This document shows positions 47,165 to 59,392 of a stretch of DNA of 64,000 bases, piece after piece; position 1 is the first letter of the stretch, and each line of letters begins with the position of its first letter. Source of the stretch: Polytrichum commune (lineage: Eukaryota > Streptophyta > Polytrichopsida > Polytrichales > Polytrichaceae); contig OX485809.1 in the NCBI GenBank assembly GCA_950295325.1, positions 6,076,001 to 6,140,000 of the forward strand, read 5' to 3'. The position numbers and the translations under genes are program-made. The notes under the pieces were generated by a model. That model did no database searches. It saw only the letters and a list, made by a program, of their open reading frames with translations, and was not told the DNA's origin.

Positions 47165-48490
47165 GGCCATGTCCCAATCTAAGGTGGTATGGCCATTACA
47201 ACGTGGCAAGTCAAGTTTCACAAAGAGCACAAATATCTCGGAGGCTTATGGAAGGAAAGTAACTATCAAATGTCTAGAGAACCAAGGAACATGTAGTTTT
47301 TTTTATTTTCTACATGTTTCTTGGTTTCTTAATTGCCTTGAATCCTTCCACCCTATTGTAGAGGAGGCTATAAGGAAGTTGGTATAGCCCTTATAACACA
47401 TTGAAGAGAAGGCAGAAGAGGATCCACAACCAACCATGACCAAGGGAGGTAAACGAAAGTGAGGCCAAGAGATTACACCTAACCCTCCACCTAACCCTCC
47501 GTCTCAAACTCCAACCCAAAGACCACTGAGAGAGAGTGATGTGCACCTTGATGACATTGCACTTCCTTCTAAATCCTGCTCACGTGGTCACTGTCCTTGA
47601 CCCTACCTCTTCATTGATTCCTTTGCAACAAACCACTCAAACTTCATTTGATTGCACAAACATTCATAAGGTTGCTATTTTTTGGAAAATGCATCCATCG
47701 TCAATATGTTGGAGAATGCATCCATTGCTGATATGTTGGAGAATGACGTGAACAAATGCCATCTTCCGGTATCCGCCTTTGAGTTTGTCAAGCAGGTTAG
47801 CTAGCATCCATGAAATGTCAAAATTTCATATTTCTTTTTCATTTTTTGCGGCACATGTTAGTTTTGTGGTTTAGCTCCATACAACCCAATTATTGTAGGT
47901 TGGAGGATGTCGTAAGACTCGAGTATCTTTGGAACATGGTGCATTTGGAGGTTATGACTTGATTATTGTGGATTTGCCCAAAGGTGTACATGTTCCAAGG
48001 TCTCCTCTCCCATATCGACCATTCTTGTGTGGAATTCTCAAAATTCAAAAGTATTGGAGGCATTGTTCGAATTTGAATATGGTTTTCTGACTAACCATGT
48101 GTCATTGTTGCTATATGTGTCAGAGTCCAAGCATGTAAGGGATGACAGATTTACCATGGCTAGGGATTGATGGGGCATCAATGAGTTTTCATTGTGCTCA
48201 CTTGTGAATCTTAAATGTGAGTTTGTTCAACTTTGTTCAACTTTGTTCAACTTTGTGTTGTTTCACTTGTGGCATAATGTTTCCAGACTCAACGGATTCA
48301 AGTGATGTTGTTATTATGTTTGGACCTGCGTCCGAACTGTAAGTTCAACAAAACGAGTTGTCTTTCTATGGCAGAGGTGGAGTCCGTCAATGCGTTTTTC
48401 AATCAAACTTCAAAAAAACACAACTCATGCATGGTATTGTGTCATAGAGAGGTGGACGTGAAAATGATAATGGATCAATATAGTACTTGA
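47165..48490 (+). pseudogene. possible decayed intron-containing gene, family unknown
   Basis: Several adjacent open stretches look coding: a Pro-rich one at about 47481-47608 ending in HLDDIALPSKS; one at about 47665-47796 ending AFEFVKQ with CAG|GTTAGC as a possible donor; one after ATTGTAG| at 47900 reading RKTRVSLEHGAFGGYDLIIV; and one at 48302-48490 ending ESVNAFFNQTSKKH. They are in different frames with stops between. A 27-bp duplication (about 47690-47743) lies within. I do not recognise the family; a transposon-captured or transposon-encoded gene is the likeliest origin. Confidence 0.3.
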
Positions 48491-49760
48491 TTGATGCATT
48501 CACGAAACGGGAGGGGGGGGGGGTGCTAGCATGTGAGCGGTGAGCAAAATATTTGGAGATATACACATAAGTATCTCACAATTGTGGTATTCTGGCATAA
48601 GTATTAACATCTTTTTTTATGATAGTGTGAGTGAAAAACTCACACAAAGTGCAAACAACCTAATGAATGCCTTACTTTACTCTTGAAATCAACAACCGCA
48701 AGCTTGGCATAAAAGTTTGAAAATGATTTTGCACATTGTCGTTAGATTCATAATTGAATTTCTTTTTAAAAAATATGCAAACCACCTTCCAAGTATGGAA
48801 CATCCTCTATATATGAAGAGTGAAAATTTTAGTTTTGAGTGAAGGGTTGAGAGTTTAGTTTGAATGAAGAAGGAGGTTTTCATTTTAAATATTAGATTAA
48901 GTGGATATTGCGATCTATTGAATTAGTATCCAATTGGTAAAAAATCATAGTTAATAGAATCAAGGTAATTTTGTGAAAAAAGATGATTCCTTTAGAAACT
49001 AACTTGTGTTTCTCAAACAAACTTGTGTTTCTTAAACACATTTAGATTATAAAACTTATACTACTGAAAGCCCCATGCTTCCAGACAAACACAAACAACA
49101 AGACACCATTGCAAGATAAATCACTTGCACTTGTTATTGGTAGCTTTCAATCACCAATGAACCTCGCTTCCCATGACAACAAACGAGTTTGGGAAGTGAC
49201 TCAAGAATCTAGATTAAGTGTGTAAGTTGTTTATTTATTTTTAAACTTGTGTTTTTGTGTTTTAATATGTTGGTATCCTTTGCCTTGTTGGACAATATTC
49301 TAATCATTGGCGATGTTTCCATAGAAAAATGAAGCAATTTTCTCTTTTTCTATCCTAGTAGGTCTTCCCATTTATGTGGAGGTTGTTGCACAACTTATGG
49401 CTAAGACTACTACATCATTGACGTGTTGTAGGAGGTCATTGCATTACGACCACCACATTTTACCATTTGTGGATGTTGGGCAAAAGAATTCAATAACCAT
49501 ATTGGAAGACAATGCAAGTAGTTGTAGTGTCTCTCCATGTGAATCCACTTAGATTAAGAACAACGAGGGCATTTAGATAGTTCACAATACAATTCACCTA
49601 ATTCTTGCTTGGATTGGATAGGATTGTGTTGTGACTTAGTATGATTTGGATTTGGCTTTCTATATGTATGCGAGTATATTTCATACTTACACTAATAGAG
49701 GAAAATCTTTGAGCCCAATCTTTGGCAATCTTCTCCACCAATACATTATTCAAACCTACA
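48491..49760. other. intergenic, no gene recognised
   Basis: AT-rich, with an 11-G run at 48513-48523. No coding structure. Confidence 0.4.
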
Positions 49761-50262
49761 TGAATTAAATACATATGTGTAGCACACTTGCTACATGGAA
49801 TGTGCTAGCACTATGATAATTGGATATTGCATATTACAATAACATTAAATACTGAACCCTACCCTCTCATTTTTGGATCCCATTTGTTGTTGTAGGGTGA
49901 TGAAGGCATTTATCATAAACTTGTTCAGTGTTATCATGTATGGCCTGATAACACGGTTATAGGGTATAGTGGGCCTATTCTCACGTAATTGTCCACCCTC
50001 ACCGCTCACATTGAATTAAAGACATATATGTAGCATACTCGCTACATGGAATGTGCTAGCACTATGACAATTGGATATTGCATATTATAATAACATTAAA
50101 TACTAACCCCTACCCTCTCTTTTTTGGATCCCATTTGTTCTTTTAGGATGATGAAGGCATTTGTCATAAACTTGTTCGGTGTTATCATGTATGGCCTGAT
50201 AATACGGTTATAGGGTACAATAGGCCTATTCTCACATATTTGTCCACCCTCGCCGGTCACAA
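49761..50262 (+). repeat. 251-bp tandem duplication
   Basis: Unit 1 (49761-50011) and unit 2 (50012-50262) are nearly identical, from 'tgaattaaa' through 'ctacatggaatgtgctagca' and 'gttatcatgtatggcctgat' to 'ttgtccaccctc'. Each contains a short open stretch after a pyrimidine tract and TAG that would read YHVWPDN, perhaps an exon fragment, but nothing larger is intact. Confidence 0.9.
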
Positions 50263-50345
50263 GGAACTGCTCATGGCTCACCACTCACATGATAGCACTC
50301 CCCAATTATAAACATGAAATTATAAGATATCTTCAACAATATCTA

Positions 50346-50745
50346 TAGTAGATGTGCCTATGCCCAATCAAGACCCCATTGGCAATCTATAGGGTACCGG
50401 AATTTTGATGAAGTCGGGACGGAATTTTGTTTAGGCTTGCACTGAATTTTGATCAAGCCAAAACCGATAATGCCATGACACATGTCAGGGTTTTGAGTGC
50501 TAAAGGGAGGAGGAATGAGCAGTTAAATTGAGCTATTATGGTAAACTCTAGACATTGATAGTATGTTCATGCCAACTTTTGGCTTAAGAACTTCATAGTC
50601 ATTTCAATGTAAAGAATAACATTACTGAAAAATTTGCAGTCCTCTTGATTTCTATCTTCTTACATGGGAAATATTTGCACCGCCTTATAGTTCTCCAAAT
50701 TTTCCACATAATATCTTAAATGATCGGTTATGAGCACTTCTACTT
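50346..50745 (-). mobile_element. TA-flanked MITE, family I, copy 2
   Basis: 400 bp, opposite in orientation to copy 1. Ends TAGTAGATGTGCCTATGCCC and GAGCACTTCTACTT with TA on both sides (50344-50345, 50746-50747). The interior matches copy 1, including 'ccaacttttggctt'. Confidence 0.75.
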
Positions 50746-50747
50746 TA

Positions 50748-51460
50748 CAGGCCATACCGTGGGATATAGAAATCCAATATTTCAATTGATGGGCCATCGA
50801 GCTTAGTGTCAAGTTAAGTGGTCCATTTTGAGGGACTGCAACTTACGTGGAACTTCAAGGGCCCTCTATGCCAATGTAATATTTATAGGAGTCAAATGGC
50901 AAATTAAACGATTGCCACGGCCCCTATTTTTGCGTTAAACTTACCTCTTTTTCGATGGTCCTAAAGCAATATCTGGTAGATCATGAAACACTTGTTGCCA
51001 TGAAGGATGCCATGTTTCATTTTCATACATTTAAAATCCTCTAGTCCCTTAGGCCTTCAAGGTCTATAGTAATGTGAACTTGGACCATCTCCAACATCTC
51101 AGCCAATCACTTAGTTTGTAAATTACAGGTCAAGGACCCTCAAATTCTAGTGTAAGGGCTGCTTCGCACACGAGACTGAAGACCATGACCATTGCATTCT
51201 AAGATCTCTCGTTAAACGAAAAGACCAAGCTCTCCAAGTTCACTTCTCACAAGAGAAGCTGAAAGCCTAAGGACCCGACAAATTATCATGGATGAAAAGT
51301 CTACTTGGATCCTATATAACAAACCATGTCAGAGTCAAGGGCCTCAAACAACTGGTAGGGCCTTCGACATTTGGGACGGCCTTGGGACGAGAGTCAAGGC
51401 CCCTCCTAGTGACACGGTCACGGCCTTTGGCTCATGTGTGAAGTGGCCCAAAAGTGGCCC
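50748..51460 (+). mobile_element. family F MITE, copy 2, interrupted in its right terminal repeat
   Basis: The body 50770-51150 shares 'atagaaatccaa', 'caattgatgggc' and 'gagggac.gcaac' with copy 1. Its right terminal repeat is split: TTCTAGTGTAA stands at 51145-51155 and the remainder AAGTGGCCC at 51452-51460, with family E copy 3 between. The left end is lost or abuts family I copy 2. Confidence 0.75.
51156..51449 (-). mobile_element. family E MITE, copy 3, nested in family F copy 2
   Basis: 294 bp, reversed relative to E1. Ends GGGCTGCTTCGCACACGAG and GCTCATGTGTGAAGTGGCCC. The TAA left of it (51153-51155) and AAA right of it (51450-51452) are a 3-bp duplication with one mismatch. Joining the flanks restores the F-family end with 'gtgtaaagtggccc'. 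It is shorter than E1/E2, a deletion derivative. Confidence 0.8.
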
Positions 51461-54149
51461 TCAGAACCATGCTAAATCATGTACAATAGCAACTCAAAAG
51501 AGCATATAAACTGTTACTTTTCAGTAAGGTTGAACATGTGAGCCAATCAAGCAACCTGCATGTTTTGTTCCATTGCAGTTTTGTACCAAAAAGCATCGAC
51601 CTATTTCATTGTAGGTCATAAATATTGACCAACTTTTAAGTGAAAAAGTTTGTTGGGGGACCAACTTTCCGTTCCCTTTACAATAAATTTTGAGGTGCCA
51701 CGTAACCTCCTTTGAAATACGATCTTTGAACCATGTGAGTTCGTGTATAAAATTTGGAACTATGATATTGGGCAAGATAATCTTGCATTCAACAACACTA
51801 GATCCAAATCCAAATTGCAAGCATAGTATGATTCTTAAATTTGTCCAAATGTCTCTTGAGACATGAACACTTCATGAGATAAACATGATATGAAATTTGC
51901 AATTTTGGAGGCCACGGAATATTTTAATAGATGCTTATGAATTTTTTTTTTCCGGCTATGAGGGTGCTATGTGGGTATAGCACCCTCGGTCAAAGGCTAT
52001 AAAGGAACAAATTATAATCTATACTTATGTATATGTGTATGTACATATATGATATTACTTATTTTCCCTATGAAGAATTATGTTGTTGTTACAAGTACAT
52101 GTGTTCACAATATCAAATTTACATCTCCGAAACATATCATGAAAAGTATGTCCACAAACAAATGGTTATGTTTGGTTTCATACCCGAATTTCATGAACTT
52201 AAATTATTTTGTATATTCTTTTGTTACTTCGTAATGAACTTCAAGGCTCCATTCAAAATAAAATGCATTAATTTTTTGAATTAACATTGTATAAGTTTCA
52301 AATGTAAAAATAATTTTTATTGAGTGTCATGTACAAATTTGCCAAACGGTTCAAACTGGATACCTATAAGCCTAGTGATGTCACGCCTACTAGTTGTCAA
52401 AACAATACTATTTGTCAACACAAGACTATTTGTCAACATAGGTTACTTTGGGAAGTGCATAACTATTGATTGTGAGATATTTAGCATGGCACATTGGAGC
52501 GCTTGAATGATAATTTTACGTTTGAGTGTGCAAGAGGAAAATATATTTTGAAGATACTAATGTCAAGTGTCATGTGTAGGCACCAGTGGTCAATGGATAA
52601 CCTAGGCCAAGACCTTATAATACTATTGAGCATAACAATGCCAACATAATTAAGAAGGAAGCTAGGACATAAGCAGTGAACGGTGAGCAGTGTCTTATGA
52701 GCGACGAATGTCAACATGTGGGTGGTGAGCCGAAATTGAGAGATTCCCATGGATACACGGTTTATAATGTAAACACCCCACTTGGTTTGATATTGGTTTG
52801 CATGTGCTTTAGATCCTACATTTTGATCTTCATATATGAAGGGTTCCTATTATCATGCAAATTGTAACGCGTCCAATTAGATGATGAACACTATCAAAAT
52901 GTCAAATAAATTATGGCTAGTAGCCGACATTCAATGCAAACATGTAATATCATCTATTCACGTTCTTAACATATGCAAAAATCTTAGGATCTCTACAAAT
53001 ATCCCAATCGCTTTGGAAGGTAGTGCAAGCTTTCCTTTGTGGCCGCACTAAAAGACAACCACCAAGCACCAAAAACATCGGATTTTGTTTCAACATTCTC
53101 CTTTGTGTTGCATTCATCTATTGGCACACAACTCAAAAAGGCACTTGCGCTTGCAATCCTTCATGGCTATTACGTGGGTCATTGCAATTGTTGTGCAAGA
53201 TCTTTGGATTGGATACCTCAACAAGCAATCATTAGTAATTTTCAATATTTGCCACCAACCCCTTCCATCGTGGTCTAAGGTAGAAATACCGTAACCCGTT
53301 AACCACCCTCTAGCCGTGCACTAGACCGCCGTCATAATGGTGAAGTGCCATTTCTAAAACCGATCATGGCTCGGCAACAATTTCAATGTGTGTACACTTA
53401 GTGTAGCCAATGGGAGTCAAGTGTTAATATACTCATGAGGTAACCGATTTAGGCGATATTCTGTATGGAAATGCGGATTACCGTGCTCGGTGTAGGGAGA
53501 ATCTAGTGAACGAGTAGGGGTTTGGACAACTTTCCACTTTGAAAAATTGTAGCAATTTTTGTATAAGACAGAAAAATATGAAACAACTTGCATTCTTCAT
53601 GAATTCCTTCTTGTCTATCTTGGGAAATTATCTCATGATTGTCAGACCAGATCTTCAATGCGAATCACCTTATTTTCACGGGTTATGATATTTCTACCTT
53701 AATACATTAAATGTATGTTATGGTTAAATTTGTCAAGACTTGAACTTCAAATTGATATGGTCCATTTAGAGCCATATATCGGCAATCCACAATGCCCATT
53801 TTCCTTCAAATGTAACATTTGGACCCCATAATACAATTCCATAAGTTGGACATGGGGTGAGTGGACATGAGTGCCGTGCACCATGGGGGGGGGGGGGGCA
53901 TGGTCAAGATTTTGTCAAAATTGGCCTCCAACAACTCTCCACAATTTGAAGATGGGGTTGTTCTCCAATTATTGGCAATTTTGGGAGTTCATGAAGAAAT
54001 TTCTTGGCTGCAACTAGGGATAAAGTCAATTCTTGCAAGCCAACTCTGATTATCAACAAACACAATACCAACACATGGAGCGCTATGCATGATGCTAGCT
54101 TTTTTTTGCAACTCTTGGGCACCAAATCTTAAAACCTCGTACATACAAT
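51461..54149. other. intergenic, no gene recognised
   Basis: AT-rich, with a 14-G run at 53885-53898. Overlapping frames at 51971-52284 and 53023-53294 show no domain and no shared splice logic. Nothing identifiable. Confidence 0.4.
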
Positions 54150-54980
54150 TTTTATAATCAACTACAACAAAGTTTACCAAGGTTTTTGTAACATTGTTGC
54201 ATGATGCCCTAAACAAACAAAAAGCATTTGTATTCATGCCGAAACTAAATCTTCCAAGATCTTATTCACCAAAAAATTGATTCCAATTTTGATTTGATTG
54301 TTTAAGATGCTTTACAAATGCAAGGCTTTCAAATATGCCCAAATGATTGAAAATTATTGTCTTCATGCCAAGACTACAATTTCCAACTTTGTGGAGACCC
54401 ACAAGTTGGGTTCAATTTGTCTTTATGTTTTTGAAATCCTTCCAAAATTACTCTTGCAATGCTTACCAAGGCTTTTGCTAAATGTTTTTTGACACCAAAA
54501 CTACAATTTTCAAGTTTTTGGACACCGAGTTTTGGTTTCAAATTTAATTGAATTTTGAAATAAAAAATAAAAAATGACTAGTGCAACACTTCTTGTGACT
54601 TTTAGAAGATGCCATAAAAGAAATAAAAATTGTAGTATGGGTGTTGATAGTACAATTGCTAGAATTTTGGAAACCTAGGAGTTGGATCCGATTTCTTTAT
54701 TTATGTTTTCAAAATTCCTCCAAACTGACTCTCGCAATACTTCCAAGAGTTCTCCCAAGGCTTGAAAAAAAGTTTTTAAAAATTGAATTGTCATTTTAGT
54801 GTCAATACTATAATTTCCAACATTTTGGACATCCAAGTTGATTCCATATTTTACTATTTTCACATATGGCTCTCACAATGATTTCAAGGGCTTTTAAAAA
54901 ATGCCTAAAAACTTGAAAATTGTTGTCTCAGTGTCAAAACTACTTTTTTGTTTCAAGTACCCAAATGTTGGTTCCAGAAT
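54150..54980 (+). repeat. degenerate tandem array, ~130-160 bp period
   Basis: About six units, each closing with a variant of 'tttggacaccaagttgggttc' minus a base or two; closings fall near 54282, 54410, 54539, 54688, 54847 and 54977. Each unit also has 'ttctcacaatgctt(c)caagg' and 'tcttcatgccaagactacaa' variants. The units are strongly diverged, so the array is old. Confidence 0.65.
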
Positions 54981-57667
54981 CTATGGGACCACATAAATGA
55001 GTAGAAGCCTTGACCAAATACAAAACTTATATCAAAAGTTCAGAAGATTGCCATATCCACCAAAAGAAAAAATCTCATAATCCTTGATTTTCTTAGTATT
55101 AATGATTTTTCTCATTTATGTGGCCATTAATTAACATCAATTGGTGGGGGTGTTGGTATGTTGAAGGGTTAGTCATCACCCAAGGCTCCTAAGGAACATC
55201 ACTTGTGTGTTTTTGCTTGAATGAGGTTGATTTCCTTTTTGGCCACCTTGCTTTGAGCCCAAAATCTTGAGTTCCATTTGTGAGGTCAAAGCTTTTGTGT
55301 AAGATTTACAATATCCATTTTCTTTGGTGATGAAAATTTGCAAAGAAGCCATGGATGATGTCATGGTAACTCAATGATGTTGAATTTATAAGCAAAACAA
55401 GCAACCAAAAGGCTTTAAAAAATAAGAAATAAAAACAACAACAACAACAACAAAGAATTTCATAAATTTTTCTTCTCAACACCAAGATGACAATTTTTGG
55501 AATTTGTGATATATATTTTTGAATATTGGGTTCAGCCTTGTGGTTGTGTGTTCGTCCTTTCTTTTATTCTTTGCTTCATTGGATTGTTTTGAGTGACTGG
55601 AGGAAAACTTGGTTAATGGCCAACCCCCTCCACACTTGCAATTTTTTAAGTCGGGGGTTTGTATCTTTGAATTGGCAACACGTATGTTGGTTGCAGACAA
55701 CCATCTTTACCCCCTTATTGCCTCGACATCTATAATTGCATTTGAAGGAGGGCTAGGATTAATGGCAAGCCCTTCCCATCATGATGAAATTGTGTAAAAG
55801 GGGACCAAGGGTGATATCATGGCCAAATGTTGGCAAGTTGATGGGTTGGTCATCAACCTAGGCCGCTTCATAATATCACTCAGGTAATTTGATTGTGTTG
55901 CTTGGCCCCTCGGTGGCGTACCACGTGAGCTAAAGTTGCCCCATCGGGGTTTGAATTGGGTGTGCCATCGTGGGAAGAAGGAGGGGGTAAGCATTTGGTT
56001 GATGTACTCCCACCCCCTTTCCTCCCAATCAAGGCTCGAGACTTGATATTTGCAACTTGTGTTTGGGAAAGATTGGCATGTATTGATGACCAACCCTTGG
56101 CCAAGGAAGGTGCAAAGACATGTTTGAGAGGGGCACCAAAAACAACAAAAGCCCTTCTTTTTTTTGTCATGAGTTATGATGATTGCCCTTTTGGCACTGA
56201 GGAAACAATTCTTGAAATCCTTGTTATTTTGTATATGTTTTGTGGATTTTTGCTCATCTATGCGTTTTTTCTTTAGCAAAAGTTTGGACAAACTTTTGGT
56301 AGATTGATGGGTTGGTCATCATCTCAAGCCCCTCAAGGATACCACTTGGGTGTCTTTTAATATGTTATTTGGCACATGTTGGGGTGTGGCATTAGGAGTT
56401 GAAACTACCTCCTTGGGTTTCAATTTGTGAGTGCCATTGCGGGACAAGGGGGGAGGGGAGCATGGACTGATATTCAACCCCCAATATGCGACATAGTTCT
56501 ATATATTTCCATTGTGAACAATGTATGGAAAGTGGAGGAGTTAGGTTGAGCACTCATTGGTCTTGCGACAAGCATTGGCAAAAAAATTAATGACTCATTT
56601 GAGTTATCTATAGCCATTTGTCAACAAAGTTGGTGTGTCAATAAGGAAAAAATATTCGGTTGTGGAAAGAGGATTGCAAGGTCAATGCATGATAGACCAT
56701 CTTCATCTCAATGCTATGGAGGGGCACTACTTTGTTGATTACATATTCTTGAATACGATCAACTTCGTTGGTGTTTTTCTTGATGCAACGCACAATGTCA
56801 CCATGTACCTACACTTTGTATTGTTCTACTTGTTGGCTCTTTATAACTTAATATCACTCCACTATTTCCCCATTGTCATTAGAAGTGATCACAATTGTTT
56901 ATTCTTTGTATACGTCCATTAAGGGTGACCATGTGAAGACAAACTTGGTTCATGAGCTTCATCATTTTGGCACCCTCACAAGCTTCGAGACTATTGGGGC
57001 CTTTTATTCAAAGAACATTGCACCATAACCTCCATAATATCACCCTCCTAAATGTTATTCCTCCTCTTATATCCCAAAACCCAGGGACGGACGTTCTCAA
57101 AAACAATTTGCATGCTCGATGTCAAATTCCCCTTCCATATACCACATGTTTTGTTATTAAAACAATCCACCAAAGAATTGAACCACACGCTCGCACACAC
57201 ATCATGTTGTCATCACTGTCATTGTTGCAATTTGACTTTGTGTGATTCCATAATGTCACATGCTACACTTCTCATGCATCCATGTTAACACTACATAACT
57301 CCCAAATATCACGTGCACTTTGGGTTACCACATGTGTGATATTAGGGAGGTTAGAGTGTATCATGTGCGAGATGAGATGCAATAAAAATGCAGGGTATCC
57401 TCTCACATTAGTGATGTTCACAAACAATTTTTTATACGTGATATGATTCCTAACCACTATGTGTTGCACATTTGTCTATTTGTGTCTATGCTAACATCTA
57501 TTCATAGTTGTGCATCTCTTTACTTAAGCTCGCATCTACACTTCATGCAACGAGATACATCGGTTCCAAGAAATACAAGAACAAACACCATCTCCACGCA
57601 AGAGACTACAAAGAATAACATTGCATTTGCAAGGAACAAATAACTCAAAAAACTCAATGCTATAGCC
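54981..57667. other. intergenic, no gene recognised
   Basis: AT-rich with (AAC)n near 55434-55453. Phrases such as 'gatgggttggtcatca' recur at 55840 and 56308, with related surroundings ('tcaaggataccacttggg', 'caggtaatttg'), pointing to an old ~450-bp duplication. The 170-codon frame at 55779-56291 (minus) overlaps other frames in that repeat and is not called. Confidence 0.45.
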
Positions 57668-57808
57668 CATAACATTTTTCATATCTATAATAGTGTTATG
57701 TAGGATTCATAATATTGCACGGAATATTCCTCATAATTCAATATGAATATGGGGAATATTCTACACAACATTGTGAGTTCCACTAGTATAAATCTGAACA
57801 ATGTTATG
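57668..57808. mobile_element. foldback MITE, family K, copy 2
   Basis: Begins 'cataacatttttcatat' and ends 'gaacaatgttatg' with inner 'ggaatattcc' and 'ggggaatattc' words, matching the arms of copy 1 at 38494-38650 but more diverged. Confidence 0.6.
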
Positions 57809-58875
57809 TCAGTTTTGCGAATGGTGATGGTTTCTTCAAAGATGTGGTCCACCTACTCGTTTGTGCGTTTCATGACAAATATTATCACTAAACCCTAAAC
57901 CCCTAGTATATATCTTCCACACAAACATGGACAAACATCACATGTCAATTCAAAAACACCGGTGTTTTTTTCTACTTCTACATACCTTTTTTGCTTTTCA
58001 AAAACTCCTCTAACCAGAATATGTCTTTGCCGTTCAACATAGGTAGCGTATTTGAATGAGGGTGATTTGGTTTTGATTTCCCTTGTTTTATTTGAATAAA
58101 TCATTAACGAAATACATGGTTTTGTGTGCACAATCCTCAATCTAATTGCCCACCTTCCACGATGCTTAGAAATATACTTAAGAGGATGGATGATATTTCA
58201 AATGTGTTGGGGATTTCTTAAGCTTTTGTAAAAAAGATGGTTCATTACTTGATTGGAATAAATAAATCAATAAATAACCTGTCGATGACATACAAGTCAA
58301 CATTCTGTCATTTCACCACAACTAATTCATTATAAAAATATTAAAGTCAATTGTTTTAGAAACAACGTGAATCTAACAACCATGTCCACTATTCATTGTC
58401 TTGTTTTGAAGTTCAAACCATGAACCCTAAAATACCACATGTATAGGATACTAATACATGTACTACCAATCTATGTTTCGTGATCATCGTTTATATATCC
58501 TTGCTCACATGAAAGCATTCTCATGCTTCATAATAGGGTTAGTGACATTATTCCACATGTGACACTAAATACCATAAATGGTGTGCCTAAAATAGGGTAG
58601 GCTTGACAAACTTGTGAATGATATCTAGTGGGTGCCAAGTAAGCGCTAGGTCATGCCTAAGGGTGAGTATCCATGGAGGTCACTTGTCCACTATGTTCTA
58701 GTGGGAATAAAGACAAACGTAGACTAAATTTGGTGGGGTGGTGTTTGTATGTGCCCACCAACTATTTATATTTCAAAAGTTTAGTTCATATGTGTAAACC
58801 GACTATTGCTACTTCAAATGTTTAGTGGACACATGGAAGTCTAGCAGCCCAAGGCCACGGCCCCTCCACAATCTA
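57809..58875. other. intergenic, no gene recognised
   Basis: AT-rich. Contains one copy of the recurring motif 'gacactaaataccataaa' at 58561. No coding structure. Confidence 0.4.
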
Positions 58876-59347
58876 GAGTAGAAATGCCCATAACCAATCA
58901 CTTAAGAGATTCTTCGCTAGATTTGGTGAAGTACAAGGGGATGCAGATGTTTCCATGTAGGAATATAGAGATCACGAGGATTGCAGTTTCTTCGGTAATT
59001 TTATTCCTTAGATTGAATTTTTGAAGCCATAATGTGGCCCAAACATGTTACCAACGTCTAGAGTTTGCCATAATCACCCATTTTAACCACTCATTCCTTC
59101 TAACTTTAGCAAGTTGGCACGAAGCCAAAAGTTGGCATGCACATATTACCAATGTCTAGAATGTGTCATAACCGCTCATTCCTCCTCACTTTGGCACTCA
59201 AAACCATGATATGTGTCATGGCACTATTGGTTATGACCTAATCAAAATTTAGTCCCGGCATGATCAAAGTTTAGTCCTAGCCTAAGCGAAATTCTAATAC
59301 CTTATAGATTGTTGACAGGGTCTGATCGGTAGTAGGGAACTCTACTC
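58876..59347 (+). mobile_element. TA-flanked MITE, family I, copy 3
   Basis: 472 bp, same orientation as copy 1. Ends GAGTAGAAATGCCCATAACC and GGGAACTCTACTC with TA outside both. An internal segment ('caaacatgttaccaacgtct' and following) is repeated once, which explains its extra length. Confidence 0.8.
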
Positions 59348-59392
59348 TAATAGGCCACTAGAATGTGTCGGTTGATTGCTTTTGTTTATCTA

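Noticed and set aside
49885-49960. Short exon-like stretch reading YHVWPDN in each 251-bp unit
   Set aside because: Too short to assign and no flanking exon found; mentioned only within the duplication.
55779-56291. 170-codon minus-strand frame
   Set aside because: Overlaps frames of similar length on both strands in a degraded duplication and shows no domain or coding bias.
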